Made by a program: the position numbers and the translations under genes. Shown piece by piece: positions 43,789 to 52,642 of a stretch of 64,000 nt of DNA. A model generated the notes under the pieces. That model did not search any database and was not told the DNA's origin. It saw only the letters and a program-made list of their open reading frames with translations. Position 1 is the first letter of the stretch, and every line of letters begins with the position of its first letter. The DNA is taken from NCBI GenBank assembly GCA_965213935.1, contig CBDCAO010000012.1, positions 2,790,001 through 2,854,000 of the forward strand. Direction: 5' to 3'. The stretch comes from Bin52 sp965213935 (lineage in GTDB: Bacteria; Pseudomonadota; Alphaproteobacteria; Thalassobaculales; Thalassobaculaceae).

Positions 43789-44565
43789 CTACGGCCGGGG
43801 ACCGCTCTTCCCGCGTCCGTGCGACAGCACCCGAGGACAAATGCCGGCAGCGATCACCTCACGCGGTATCACCTGCAGGCCTTCCTTGCGCGCCGCCTCC
43901 AGAACCCTGACGATCACTCCTGGCGTCAGTCCGGGCAGCACCACCGAACGCTCTGCTGCCCGCACACCATCGTGCAGATCCAGGATCTCGGCCGACAGCG
44001 CCCCATCGCGGCCGACGTCGATCCGCCACATTTCGGCTACCCCGAACGACCGATACACCTCGGGCTTGCCGGCGTCAGCGTGGGTCCGCTCCACCTCCAC
44101 CACCAGTTCGGGCGGATTGTCCCGGGCAAACGCGTCCTCATTCATCTCGTTGTTCCGCATCGCACTCAGATACCGCACCGCACTGCTGCCCAGGTAATAG
44201 CTCTTGTCGGCCTCGACCCGACGCGAACCGGGTGGACTCCACGTGGTAGCCTCCGTCGCGACGAGCGGAATGGACAACGCTTGCGCGGCATAGAGAAGCA
44301 GATACGGGATCAGCCCGGCTGTGTTTTCATGCCTTGCCGAAGGCGCCATCACGGTAACTTCCCCACGCTCCGGATCGATGAAAACCCGCCGGCCCAGCCG
44401 GGACCAGTCATGACCAAGCACCGCCTCCAGGTCCGCCGGCAGGAAACGCCACTTCAAGAAAGTCGAGCCCATCCGCCCGGTACACACCTCCTCGAGCTCC
44501 CCACGCCGGCGCGGAAGCCCGCCCTCCTGACCCTGATCCTGCAGCGCCATCGTTGCCTCGCTCAC
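43789..44565 (-). CDS. Uma2 (DUF820) family endonuclease
   Basis: The protein has 258 residues. PD-(D/E)XK-like motifs of the Uma2 family are visible: VEADKSYYLGS, then PPELVVEVERTHADAGKPEVYRSFGVAEMWRID (E-x-E and K), about residues 120-185. The family is abundant in cyanobacteria and mobile regions, and its exact role is unclear. The start chosen is GTG at 44565 with an AGAGGG site upstream; a GTG at 44607 and an ATG at 44550 are alternatives. It is divergent from the DruA-ISAs1 fusion. Confidence 0.82.
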   Translation of the reverse strand: MSEATMALQDQGQEGGLPRRRGELEEVCTGRMGSTFLKWRFLPADLEAVLGHDWSRLGRRVFIDPERGEVTVMAPSARHENTAGLIPYLLLYAAQALSIPLVATEATTWSPPGSRRVEADKSYYLGSSAVRYLSAMRNNEMNEDAFARDNPPELVVEVERTHADAGKPEVYRSFGVAEMWRIDVGRDGALSAEILDLHDGVRAAERSVVLPGLTPGVIVRVLEAARKEGLQVIPREVIAAGICPRVLSHGRGKSGPRP

Positions 44566-44710
44566 ACTGCCCTCTTCGAGCCCCAGTGTAGCTTCCGCGC
44601 CGGACACGGCAAACCGCGTTCAGCCGCAGGGCGATTCTGTTTTCTGCCTGGTGATCGGCTGGTGTGATTGGGTCTGGCCATTTCGTTTTTGATGTGTCAA
44701 AGTGCCGTCC

Positions 44711-45988
44711 ATGGTGTTTCTTCCGGCCCTGGGTTCGTCCATCGATCTGCGCCTGGTCACGGTACGCCCGACCCTGGGTGCGCGTGAGCATCGGCTGTGG
44801 GACCGTCTGGTGGAGGAGCACCACTACCTGCGGTTCCACGGCATCGTCGGCAAGGGTCTGCGCCATGTCGCGCTGTACGGGGAGACCTGGCTTGCACTGG
44901 TCGGCTGGCAGCCGGGCGCGTTCAAGCTGGCCGCGCGCGACCGCTGGATCGGGTGGTCGCCGGAGCAGCAGTTTCGGCGCCTGCACCTGATCTGCAACAA
45001 CTCACGGTTCGTCATTCTCACCCCTGAACGGGTGCCGAATCTGGCATCCCGCGTCCTGGGGCTGAGCCTGCGGCGTCTGTCTGCGGACATCCAGGCGGTG
45101 CATGGATATCCGGCCTTCCTCGCGGAGACGTTTGTCGACATCTCGCGATTTTCGGGCACCTGCTACCGGGCGTCGAACTGGCGTTCGATGGGGCTGACGC
45201 GCGGCTTTGCGCGCGAGTCCGGCGGCATTGCGCGCTGGCGCCATCATGGCCAACCCAAGGAGATCTTCGTGTTCGAACTGACCGACGACGCGGCCGGGGT
45301 CCTGAGCCGGGACGCGATCCCGCAAGAGTGGAATGCGGAACAGCACGACGATGCCGAGCCGATGGCCGCACCCCGGCTGCGCAGCCTGTTCGCGTGCCTG
45401 GGCGAGGTGGGCGAGTGCCGCAAGTCCCGGGGCAAGCGCTATCCGCTCAGGACCATCCTGGCGATCGCCGTCGCCGCCCGGCTCGCCGGCTACCGCGGCG
45501 TCACCGCCTTCGCCCAGTTCGCCGCCCTGCTCTCCCAGGAGCAGCTCGAGGCGGTCGGGGCCTTCTTCAGCCCGAGCAAGCGGCGCTTCACCGCGCCCAC
45601 GGTCACCACCTTCCACACCATCCTCGCCGCCCTGCCGCCGGAGACCCTGGACGACGCCATCGCTGTGTGGGTCAGCCAGAAGGTCGGCGCGGACACGCCG
45701 CTCGCCATGGACGGCAAGGACCTGCGCGGCGCCTCGAAGCAGACCAAAGAGGGACGTCGCATGATGGTCGCGGCGGTCGAGCACACCACCGGCATGGTGC
45801 TCCGCCAGGTCGAGGTCGACGCCAGGAGCAACGAAATCCCCGCCGTGCGGGAACTCTCCAGCACGATCGACGTCAGCGGCCGTGTCGTCACCATGGGCGT
45901 AAGCGAGGGGCGTCCACCCCATCGCTTACCCGCATCAAGCATGGACGCGCTCCGTCACATCCGTACCGCAAACTCGAAAACAAAATAG
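44711..45988 (+). pseudogene. DruA (DUF4338)-ISAs1 transposase fusion, truncated and interrupted
   Basis: The reading frame has 425 codons. Residues about 15-185 are a DUF4338/DruA domain (RLWDRLVEEHHYLRFHGIVG, ICNNSRFVILTPERVPNLAS, SGTCYRASNWRSMGLTRG). Residues about 230-400 are an ISAs1-type transposase: DDE_Tnp_1-associated (KRYPLRTILAIAVAARLAGY) and the first catalytic Asp in PLAMDGKDLRGAS. At the second catalytic motif (expected VTMDAL) a 48-bp palindromic insert splits the motif, and shortly after it the frame ends, so the third catalytic residue is lost. As a transposase it should be dead; the DruA half is complete. A GTG at 44702 is an alternative start. Confidence 0.7.
45893..45944 (+). 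mobile_element. Tiny palindromic insertion in the ISAs1 fusion gene
   Basis: A hairpin (stem arms GTAAGCGAGGGG at 45899-45910 and CCCCATCGCTTAC at 45917-45929, one bulged A) is bracketed by ATGG at 45893-45896 and 45941-45944. Removing 48 bp restores the family motif VTMDAL in frame. This looks like a REP- or MITE-type micro-insertion with a 4-bp duplication. Confidence 0.5.
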
Positions 45989-46268
45989 TCCTGCCCGTGC
46001 AGGCTACCGCCTTGACCCGCCCCCGCGACTCCCGGAATGGGACATCGGCCTATCCACCGGAAAGCGTGACCGGTCCACGCAGAGCCAGCCTGTGAGCGCT
46101 ACGCCGGAACCGGGGCAGTGGTGACAAGCGGGGGCGCGCGCAGTAGGGTCCGCGCGTTTCCCGTCCACCCATCCGCCGGGGTCCATCGCACAGATACGGC
46201 GCTCCGTCACACCGCCCCTGCCCGGTCCTCCGTCCCCGATCCTCCGCCCTCGCACCGGAACCTCGCCA

Positions 46269-47327
46269 ATGCCCCTGTTCGAACGATATCTCACCATCTG
46301 GGTCGGTCTGTGCATCGTCGCCGGCGTCGGGCTCGGCCAGATGGTGCCCGGCCTGTTCGCGACCCTTGCGAGCCTCGAGTACGCCAGCGTCAACCTGGTC
46401 GTGGCCGTCCTGATCTGGGCCATGGTCTATCCGATGATGATCGCGGTCGACTTTTCGAGCCTGAACCGGGTTGCGGAACAGCCACGGGGCCTCCTGATCA
46501 CCCTGGTGGTCAACTGGCTGATCAAGCCCTTCACCATGGCAGCACTCGGGGTCCTGTTCTTCAAGTCGGTGTTTGCCGTCTGGATCCCGCCGGAGGACGC
46601 GGACGGGTATATTGCCGGACTGATCCTGCTGGGTGCCGCGCCGTGCACGGCCATGGTCTTCGTGTGGTCGCACCTGACCCGCGGTGACCCCAACTACACA
46701 CTCGTCCAGGTCAGCGTGAACGACGCCATCATGGTGTTCGCCTTCGCGCCCATTGTGGCGCTGCTGCTGGGCATCACCGAGATCCCGGTGCCCTGGGAAA
46801 CCCTGTTGCTGTCGGTCGTGCTCTACGTGATGGTCCCGCTCGGCGCCGGCATCTTGACCCGAAGGTACCTGATACGGGCCCACGGCGATGCTTCCGCGGT
46901 CGACGGCTTCACGGCCCGGATCAAGCCGCTCTCGATCCTCGCCCTGCTCGCGACCGTGGTGCTGCTGTTCGGGTTCCAGGGCCAGGTGATCCTCGACCGT
47001 CCATTGCTGATCGTGCTCATCGCCGTCCCGCTGCTCCTGCAGTCCTACGGCGTGTTCGCGCTCGCCTACGCCGCGGCATGGGCGTGGCGGGTTCCGCACC
47101 GGATCGCGGCACCCTGTGCAATGATCGGGACCTCCAACTTCTTCGAACTCGCGGTCGCCGTGGCCATCAGCCTGTTCGGGCTGAACTCCGGTGCTGCACT
47201 GGCAACCGTGGTCGGCGTGCTCGTCGAGGTGCCGGTGATGCTCTCGCTGGTCGCGTTCGCAAACCGGACCCGGGCCTCGTTCGAGCGCCGCTCGGCGGAA
47301 GCCCCTCTCCAACGCCCGGTACTCTGA
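46269..47327 (+). CDS. acr3: ACR3-type arsenite efflux transporter
   Basis: The protein has 352 residues and 10 membrane helices of the bile acid/arsenite symporter (BASS) fold. The Acr3 signature GAAPCTAMVFVWSHLTRGDP contains the conserved Cys essential for arsenite transport, and IGTSNFFELAVAVAISLFGL is the second signature. It ends 7 bp before hemF. No arsR or arsC is near, so its regulation is not visible. A likely arsenite (or antimonite) exporter. Confidence 0.9.
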   Translation: MPLFERYLTIWVGLCIVAGVGLGQMVPGLFATLASLEYASVNLVVAVLIWAMVYPMMIAVDFSSLNRVAEQPRGLLITLVVNWLIKPFTMAALGVLFFKSVFAVWIPPEDADGYIAGLILLGAAPCTAMVFVWSHLTRGDPNYTLVQVSVNDAIMVFAFAPIVALLLGITEIPVPWETLLLSVVLYVMVPLGAGILTRRYLIRAHGDASAVDGFTARIKPLSILALLATVVLLFGFQGQVILDRPLLIVLIAVPLLLQSYGVFALAYAAAWAWRVPHRIAAPCAMIGTSNFFELAVAVAISLFGLNSGAALATVVGVLVEVPVMLSLVAFANRTRASFERRSAEAPLQRPVL

Positions 47328-47334
47328 GCCGCCC

Positions 47335-48195
47335 ATGTATCTCTCGAACCCGGAGCAGCGACAGGACACCCGGCGCTGGTTCGAGGATCTGCGCGACAGG
47401 ATCTGCGCCGCTTTCGAGACCATCGAGGACGACCATGCCGGTCCCGGAGCGGAACCGCCTCCCGGACGCTTCGTGAGCACGCCGTGGAACCGTGACGGCG
47501 GCGGCGGCGGGGTCATGGCGCTCATGCGGGACGGACGGGTGTTCGAGAAGGTCGGCGTCAACGTCTCGACCGTGATGGGCGAGTTTTCCGACACGTTTCG
47601 CCACCAGGTCCCCGGTGCGGCGGACGATCCGTCGTTCTGGGCATCGGGCATATCGCTGGTCGCCCATCCCCGCTCGCCACGGGTTCCCACCGTGCACATG
47701 AACACCCGCCACATCGCAACCACCCGGTCATGGTTCGGCGGCGGAGCCGACCTTACCCCGATGCAGGACGATGCCGCCGCGGTCGCGTTGTTCCACAAGG
47801 CGTTCCAGGAGTGCTGCGACCGGCATGATCCGGAGTTCCATCACCGGTTCAGGGACTGGTGCGACCGGTATTTCTACCTGCCGCACCGCGGTGAGTCGCG
47901 CGGTGCGGGAGGGATCTTCTACGACACCCTCGAACGGGACTTTGCACGCGACCTGTCGTTTTCCCGCGACGTCGGGCAGACGTTTCTCGACATCTACCCG
48001 GCGATCGTCCGACGGCGCATGGACGAGTCCTGGAGCGACGAGGAGCGTCAACACCAACTGGTGCGTCGCGGCCGGTACGTCGAGTTCAACCTGATCCACG
48101 ACCGCGGCACCCTGTTCGGGCTGCGCACCGGCGGAAACATCGAGGCCATCCTGATGAGCCTGCCTCCGCTCGCCGCCTGGCCAGGACCGGAGTGA
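47335..48195 (+). CDS. hemF: Oxygen-dependent coproporphyrinogen III oxidase
   Basis: Decarboxylates coproporphyrinogen III to protoporphyrinogen IX using O2. It has 286 residues with the family motifs STPWNRDGGGGGVMALM, VGVNVSTVMG, PTVHMNTRHIATTRSWFGGGADLTP and the C-terminal RGRYVEFNLIHDRGTLFGL. It lies 7 bp after acr3, same direction. Indicates aerobic growth. Confidence 0.96.
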   Translation: MYLSNPEQRQDTRRWFEDLRDRICAAFETIEDDHAGPGAEPPPGRFVSTPWNRDGGGGGVMALMRDGRVFEKVGVNVSTVMGEFSDTFRHQVPGAADDPSFWASGISLVAHPRSPRVPTVHMNTRHIATTRSWFGGGADLTPMQDDAAAVALFHKAFQECCDRHDPEFHHRFRDWCDRYFYLPHRGESRGAGGIFYDTLERDFARDLSFSRDVGQTFLDIYPAIVRRRMDESWSDEERQHQLVRRGRYVEFNLIHDRGTLFGLRTGGNIEAILMSLPPLAAWPGPE

Positions 48196-48373
48196 CGGTG
48201 TGTGGAACGAGCTTCGCCGGTCACCATGACACGGTGCGCGCGGTGCCTGCGCCTTGTCACTCAAGGTACGGGTGCGGCCAATCGCCCCGGCAGCGGCGCA
48301 GCGGCGGCCGGCCACCCTGGTCTTCGGCAGAAAACCCGCCCCGCATAGCCGCCGAGGTGTGCGGGCAAGGCCG

Positions 48374-49975
48374 TCAGTCGAATACCGTGTCCATGTAGTG
48401 CTCGGCGTCGACAACCGCCTCGATCACTGTCGGACCGGGAGTTGCCAGTGCCTCGCTCAGGGCGTCACGCAGTCCCTGCGCGTCGCGCACGCCAGTCACC
48501 GGCACCCCGAAATAGTGTGCCGGCGGTTCACCGTATTCCCCCATCTCCACCTGCGATCCCCAGGTGGGGTACTGCCTGCGCACCTGCTTGATCTGGATCA
48601 GCGACAGCCAACGGTCGTTCAGGACCACCACCGGCAGCGACAGGCCGAGCCGGCGCGCCGTGGCCAGTTCACCCACCGTCATCTGGAAACAGCCATCGCC
48701 GATGACACACACCACCGGCAGGTCCGGGCGGGCGATCTTGGCGGCGATCGCGCCGGGCAGGCCGATTCCCATCGACGACCAGCCGTTGGTGACATGGCAG
48801 CTGCGTGGGCTGTGGGCGATCCACTGACTTGCGATCTGGTGGGTGTGCGCACCCACGTCGTAACTGACGATGCCGTCGCGCGGCAGCAGCTCGCGGACGA
48901 TGTCGATTGCCTCGTGCGGCACGAATTCGGAGGACGCGGGCCGGAGTGCTGCCTGGAAGACGGCGCGGTGACCACCGATTTCCTCCTGCGTCCACTCGTT
49001 GGCCGCCGCCGGGTGCTCCAGCAGACGCTCCAGCGACGCCGCGATGTCCCCGGTGACCGTCCCGGCCACAGTCACGGTTCCGTCGACATCGGGATCCTCG
49101 ATGTCGATCGAGAGCACCGGCACGTGACCGACCCAGGCCTCGTATTCGACCTCCACCGTGTCGAAACCCAGCCCGATGACGAGGTCGGCGGTCCGGATGA
49201 ACCGGCGCTGGACCTGCCGGCATCCGCGCTCGATGCAGCCCACGGACAACGGGTGATCCTCGTCGATCATCCCCTTGGCCATTGTCGAGGACGCAAACGG
49301 GATCGCGTGGTGCTCAACGAAGGCGCGAAGCAGCTCCGGCCGGCGCATGCGCATCGCCGAGGAACCGAGCACCACCAGCGGACGCCGTGCCGCGGCAATA
49401 AGCCCGGCAGCGTGATCCACCTGCGCCCTGTCAGCAGGCGCGGGACCGTCCACCTCGCCCTCCCCGGCCCCGGTATCGACGGCCGGCGCAAGCGACACGT
49501 CTTCGGGCAGGTCGACGTGGACCGGGCCCTGCGGCTCCGAAAGCGCAATCCTGAGCGCCGAGCGCATGACCTCGCCGACGTTTCCGTCGCGTGCGGCCAG
49601 GCTCGCCTTGCAGATCGGGCCGAACAGCGCGTGGTGATCGATCCGCATCTGGATACGCCTGTCGAGTTGCGGCGTGTTCAGGGTGCAGGTGATCGCGATC
49701 ATCGGCGAGCGATCAAGCCAGGCACTGCCGACACCGGTCGCAAGGTTGGTAGCGCCCGGCCCGAGCGTTGCAATACACAGTCCGGGGGCCCTGGTCATGC
49801 GTCCCATGACGTCGGCGGCGAATCCGGCCGACCCCTCGTGCGCGGTGAGCACGAATTCGATATCGCCCTGGCGCATCGCCTCGATCAGGGGCAGGACGTT
49901 GCCGCTCGGTACGCCGAAGCCGTGGGTGACACCCGCGCCCCGCAGAATCTGCACGATCAGGTCGGAATTGTTCAT
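48374..49975 (-). CDS. Thiamine pyrophosphate-dependent enzyme (acetolactate synthase-like)
   Basis: The protein has 533 residues in three ThDP-fold domains. N-terminal Pyr domain with the catalytic Glu in LTAHEGSAGFAADVMGRM (about residue 43). Middle domain about 190-330. C-terminal PP domain with VIGDGCFQMTVGELATARRLGLSLPVVVLNDRW (GDG...N motif, about 420-455). Similar to IlvB/benzoylformate-decarboxylase-like proteins; the reaction cannot be told from sequence. It is the last gene of a minus-strand operon with M20 amidohydrolases and an MFS transporter. Confidence 0.88.
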   Translation of the reverse strand: MNNSDLIVQILRGAGVTHGFGVPSGNVLPLIEAMRQGDIEFVLTAHEGSAGFAADVMGRMTRAPGLCIATLGPGATNLATGVGSAWLDRSPMIAITCTLNTPQLDRRIQMRIDHHALFGPICKASLAARDGNVGEVMRSALRIALSEPQGPVHVDLPEDVSLAPAVDTGAGEGEVDGPAPADRAQVDHAAGLIAAARRPLVVLGSSAMRMRRPELLRAFVEHHAIPFASSTMAKGMIDEDHPLSVGCIERGCRQVQRRFIRTADLVIGLGFDTVEVEYEAWVGHVPVLSIDIEDPDVDGTVTVAGTVTGDIAASLERLLEHPAAANEWTQEEIGGHRAVFQAALRPASSEFVPHEAIDIVRELLPRDGIVSYDVGAHTHQIASQWIAHSPRSCHVTNGWSSMGIGLPGAIAAKIARPDLPVVCVIGDGCFQMTVGELATARRLGLSLPVVVLNDRWLSLIQIKQVRRQYPTWGSQVEMGEYGEPPAHYFGVPVTGVRDAQGLRDALSEALATPGPTVIEAVVDAEHYMDTVFD

Positions 49976-49990
49976 CGACCGGCTCCGATC

Positions 49991-51409
49991 TCAAGACATC
50001 TCGCCGGTTCCGCCTGCGGGATCGCGCCCGAACCAGATGCGGTACCGGATCATGGTGGCTAGCAGGAACACCAAAACACCGCCTCCTGCAAGCAGGAAAG
50101 CGCCCCGCAGTCCCGCCTCGAAACTGTCCGGTTCCGAGGCGCCCTGTGATTGGGCGTACCCGCGCAGAGCGACGAAGACCATGGTCAGGGTCGCGACACC
50201 CGAGACGACACCGATGGTCCTGGTCAACATTCCGAGGCTGCCGGCAACACCGCGCTGGGAGGCCGGCAGGCTCCCGGTAACGATGTAGAGGTAGGCGACC
50301 TGGAACAGGCCGGTGCCGATGCCCTGGACCGTGAGTGCAGCGACCAGCCAGGCGAGCGAGGGCCGGAAATCGATCAGGCCGACCGAAGCCAGTCCGAACC
50401 CGGTCAGCGCAATGCCGACGAATGCGAGGACGGGCGCGCGGATCCGGCCGATCAGCCGACCTCCCGCAAGCGCCGCTACGCCGACGCCGACGAAGCCGGT
50501 AGCAAGGACAAACCCTGCCATGGTCACCGACAGTCCTTCGATGCGGGGCAGCAGAAACGGGATCAGCAGCATCACCGAGAAACCGGCAAAGTACATGAGA
50601 CAGCTCGCGGCATTCACCACCACGAAGTCAAACCGGCGAAACAGGCCAAGCTCGAGGATCGGCTCCCGGGCGCGGCGCTCCGCCCGCACGAACCAGGTCG
50701 TGGCCACCGCGAACACCGCAACCAGACCCAGGACCGGGACCACCCCGTGTTCCGGGATTTCCTGTAGCTGGTTGATCGCCAGCAGCAGGCTGGTCATTGC
50801 CAGCACCAGGCTCACGGCGCCCGCGGTGTCGTAGGGATGCCGTTCCTCCGACCGTTCCGGCGCGGGCAGCGCTGCAAGCAGCAGCAGCGAGACCGCGGCA
50901 ATCGGTGCGCGGAACCAGAACACCGCCCGCCAGTCGAACCATTCCACCAGCTGCCCGCCAAGACTGGGTCCGAGCATGCTGCCGATCGCAAAGATCACGG
51001 TGAAGCTCCCGATCGCGCGGGCTCGTTCCCCGGCCGGGTACAGGCCGATCACCAGCGCCGGCCCGACACTGGTGAGCAACCCCGCGCCCAGTCCCTGCAG
51101 GAACCGGAAGAACAGAAGGGAGGCGAAGTCCGGCGCGATGGACACCAGGAGCAGCGCGCCGATCGAGAGCGCGAGCCCACTGGCGAAGACCAGCCGGTAG
51201 CCGAAACGGTCCCCGAGCTTGCCGAACACCAGCATCAGACTGGCGTAGGTCAGCACGTAGCAGATCACCACCCACCTGATCATGGCGAGCGGTTCGCCGA
51301 ACGCGCCCACGATATACGGAAACGCGATGTTGACCGAGGTATCGAGTGGCGTGATCAGGGTGCCCAGGGCAACAGCCAGCAGCCCGACCCGGCGACGCGC
51401 TCTGCTCAT
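49991..51409 (-). CDS. MFS transporter, DHA2/EmrB-QacA type
   Basis: The protein has 472 residues with about 14 membrane helices. The family motif is FGKLGDRFGYRLVFASGLAL (motif A, about 63-82), the N-terminal helix begins LGTLITPLDTSVNIAFPYIV (motif D1), and helix 5 has motif C-like IGSMLGPSLGGQLVEW. These are drug or small-molecule exporters. It lies 13 bp downstream of the M20 gene and 15 bp upstream of the ThDP gene, so it belongs to the operon. Confidence 0.9.
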   Translation of the reverse strand: MSRARRRVGLLAVALGTLITPLDTSVNIAFPYIVGAFGEPLAMIRWVVICYVLTYASLMLVFGKLGDRFGYRLVFASGLALSIGALLLVSIAPDFASLLFFRFLQGLGAGLLTSVGPALVIGLYPAGERARAIGSFTVIFAIGSMLGPSLGGQLVEWFDWRAVFWFRAPIAAVSLLLLAALPAPERSEERHPYDTAGAVSLVLAMTSLLLAINQLQEIPEHGVVPVLGLVAVFAVATTWFVRAERRAREPILELGLFRRFDFVVVNAASCLMYFAGFSVMLLIPFLLPRIEGLSVTMAGFVLATGFVGVGVAALAGGRLIGRIRAPVLAFVGIALTGFGLASVGLIDFRPSLAWLVAALTVQGIGTGLFQVAYLYIVTGSLPASQRGVAGSLGMLTRTIGVVSGVATLTMVFVALRGYAQSQGASEPDSFEAGLRGAFLLAGGGVLVFLLATMIRYRIWFGRDPAGGTGEMS

Positions 51410-51422
51410 CTCCCTGACCCGG

Positions 51423-52610
51423 TCAGCGGTCCGGGGCCAGACGCGTCTCCACCAGATTTACCCAGTAGCTCGCACCGAGCGGCAGGATCTCGTCATTGAA
51501 GTCGTATCCCGGGTGGTGCCAGTCCGATCCCGGCCGGTCCGCGACCCCCTGGCCGATGATCACGTAGGCACCGGGCACCACGTTCATCATGAAGGAGAAA
51601 TCGTCGGAGGCCGAGATGGTGTCGCCGTTACGGTCGACCCGTTCATCCCCGACCACCAAAGCCGCGGCGGCACAGGCGGCCCGGAACTCGTCCCCGGCAT
51701 TGACCAGCGGTGCGAACACGATCCGGAAGTCGACCTCCGCCTCCGCACCCATCGCCGCCGCCACCCCCGTGGCCACGCGGGCCAGGTTGTCACGGATCAG
51801 CTCCATGGTCGGGGTCGAGAAGGTTCGCGCGGTGCCCTTCATGTGGGCCGTGTGCGGGATCACGTTATAGGACTCCGCACAGGTGATCGCGGTGATCGAG
51901 AGCACGGCGACCTCGCGCGGATCGGCATTGCGCGAAACGATCGTTTGCGCCGCGGTCGCGATGTGAGCCGCAACCATCACCGGGTCGATCCCCGACTGTG
52001 GCCGCCCGCCATGCGCGCCCTTGCCATGGACTGTGATGTCGAACAGCGCCCCGCCGGCCATCATCGCGCCGGGACGGCTCGAGAACTTTCCGACCGCAAG
52101 ACCGGGCCGGTTGTGCATGCCGTACACCGACTCGCAGGGGAACTTCTCGAACAGCCCGTCGGCCAGCATCGCCTGGGCGCCGCCGATCCCCTCTTCGGCC
52201 GGCTGGAAGATGAAGTGCACGCAGCCCTCGAAGTCCCGGGTCCGGGAAAGGTGGCGCGCCGCTCCGAGCAGCATGGTCGTGTGGCCGTCGTGGCCGCAGG
52301 CGTGCATCACGCCGGGCGAGGTCGACCGGTGGGCGAAGCCGTTCGCCTCCGGGATCGGCAGGGCGTCCATGTCGGCGCGCAGGCCGATCGCCCGGGTCGA
52401 GTTGCCGACGCGCAGCGTTCCCACCACCCCGGTCCGCCCGACGCCCGTGGTGACCTCCAGCCCCCATGACCTCAGTTTCTCGGCCACCAGTGCCGAGGTC
52501 CGGTGCTCCTCGAAACCGAGTTCCGGGTGGGCGTGGATGTCGCGGCGCCACGCCGTCATCTCCTCCTGCTCGGCAGCAAGCGCCGGTATGACGGCAGGGG
52601 TCTCCGGCAT
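51423..52610 (-). CDS. M20 family amidohydrolase (IAA-amino-acid-hydrolase-like), copy A
   Basis: The protein has 395 residues from ATG 52610 (MPETPAVIPALAAEQEEM). Metal-binding motifs: ADMDALPIPEANGF, VMHACGHDGHTTMLLGAA and IFQPAEEGIGGAQAML (Glu/His ligands). It hydrolyses N-acyl or hippurate-like amino acids in known members. Copy B (52643-53830) is a tandem paralogue, and about 900 bp of DNA between the two (51671-52568 and 52891-53788) appear identical. They differ at the N-terminal dozen residues and in the last 75 (AYVIIGQGVADRPGSDWHHP in this copy). Confidence 0.92.
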   Translation of the reverse strand: MPETPAVIPALAAEQEEMTAWRRDIHAHPELGFEEHRTSALVAEKLRSWGLEVTTGVGRTGVVGTLRVGNSTRAIGLRADMDALPIPEANGFAHRSTSPGVMHACGHDGHTTMLLGAARHLSRTRDFEGCVHFIFQPAEEGIGGAQAMLADGLFEKFPCESVYGMHNRPGLAVGKFSSRPGAMMAGGALFDITVHGKGAHGGRPQSGIDPVMVAAHIATAAQTIVSRNADPREVAVLSITAITCAESYNVIPHTAHMKGTARTFSTPTMELIRDNLARVATGVAAAMGAEAEVDFRIVFAPLVNAGDEFRAACAAAALVVGDERVDRNGDTISASDDFSFMMNVVPGAYVIIGQGVADRPGSDWHHPGYDFNDEILPLGASYWVNLVETRLAPDR

Positions 52611-52642
52611 CCCTGTCTCTCCGGCGACGAGGTCCGGTCCGG

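Noticed and set aside
46050..47798. A 582-residue minus-strand ORF
   Set aside because: Antisense shadow of acr3 and hemF, with no family match.
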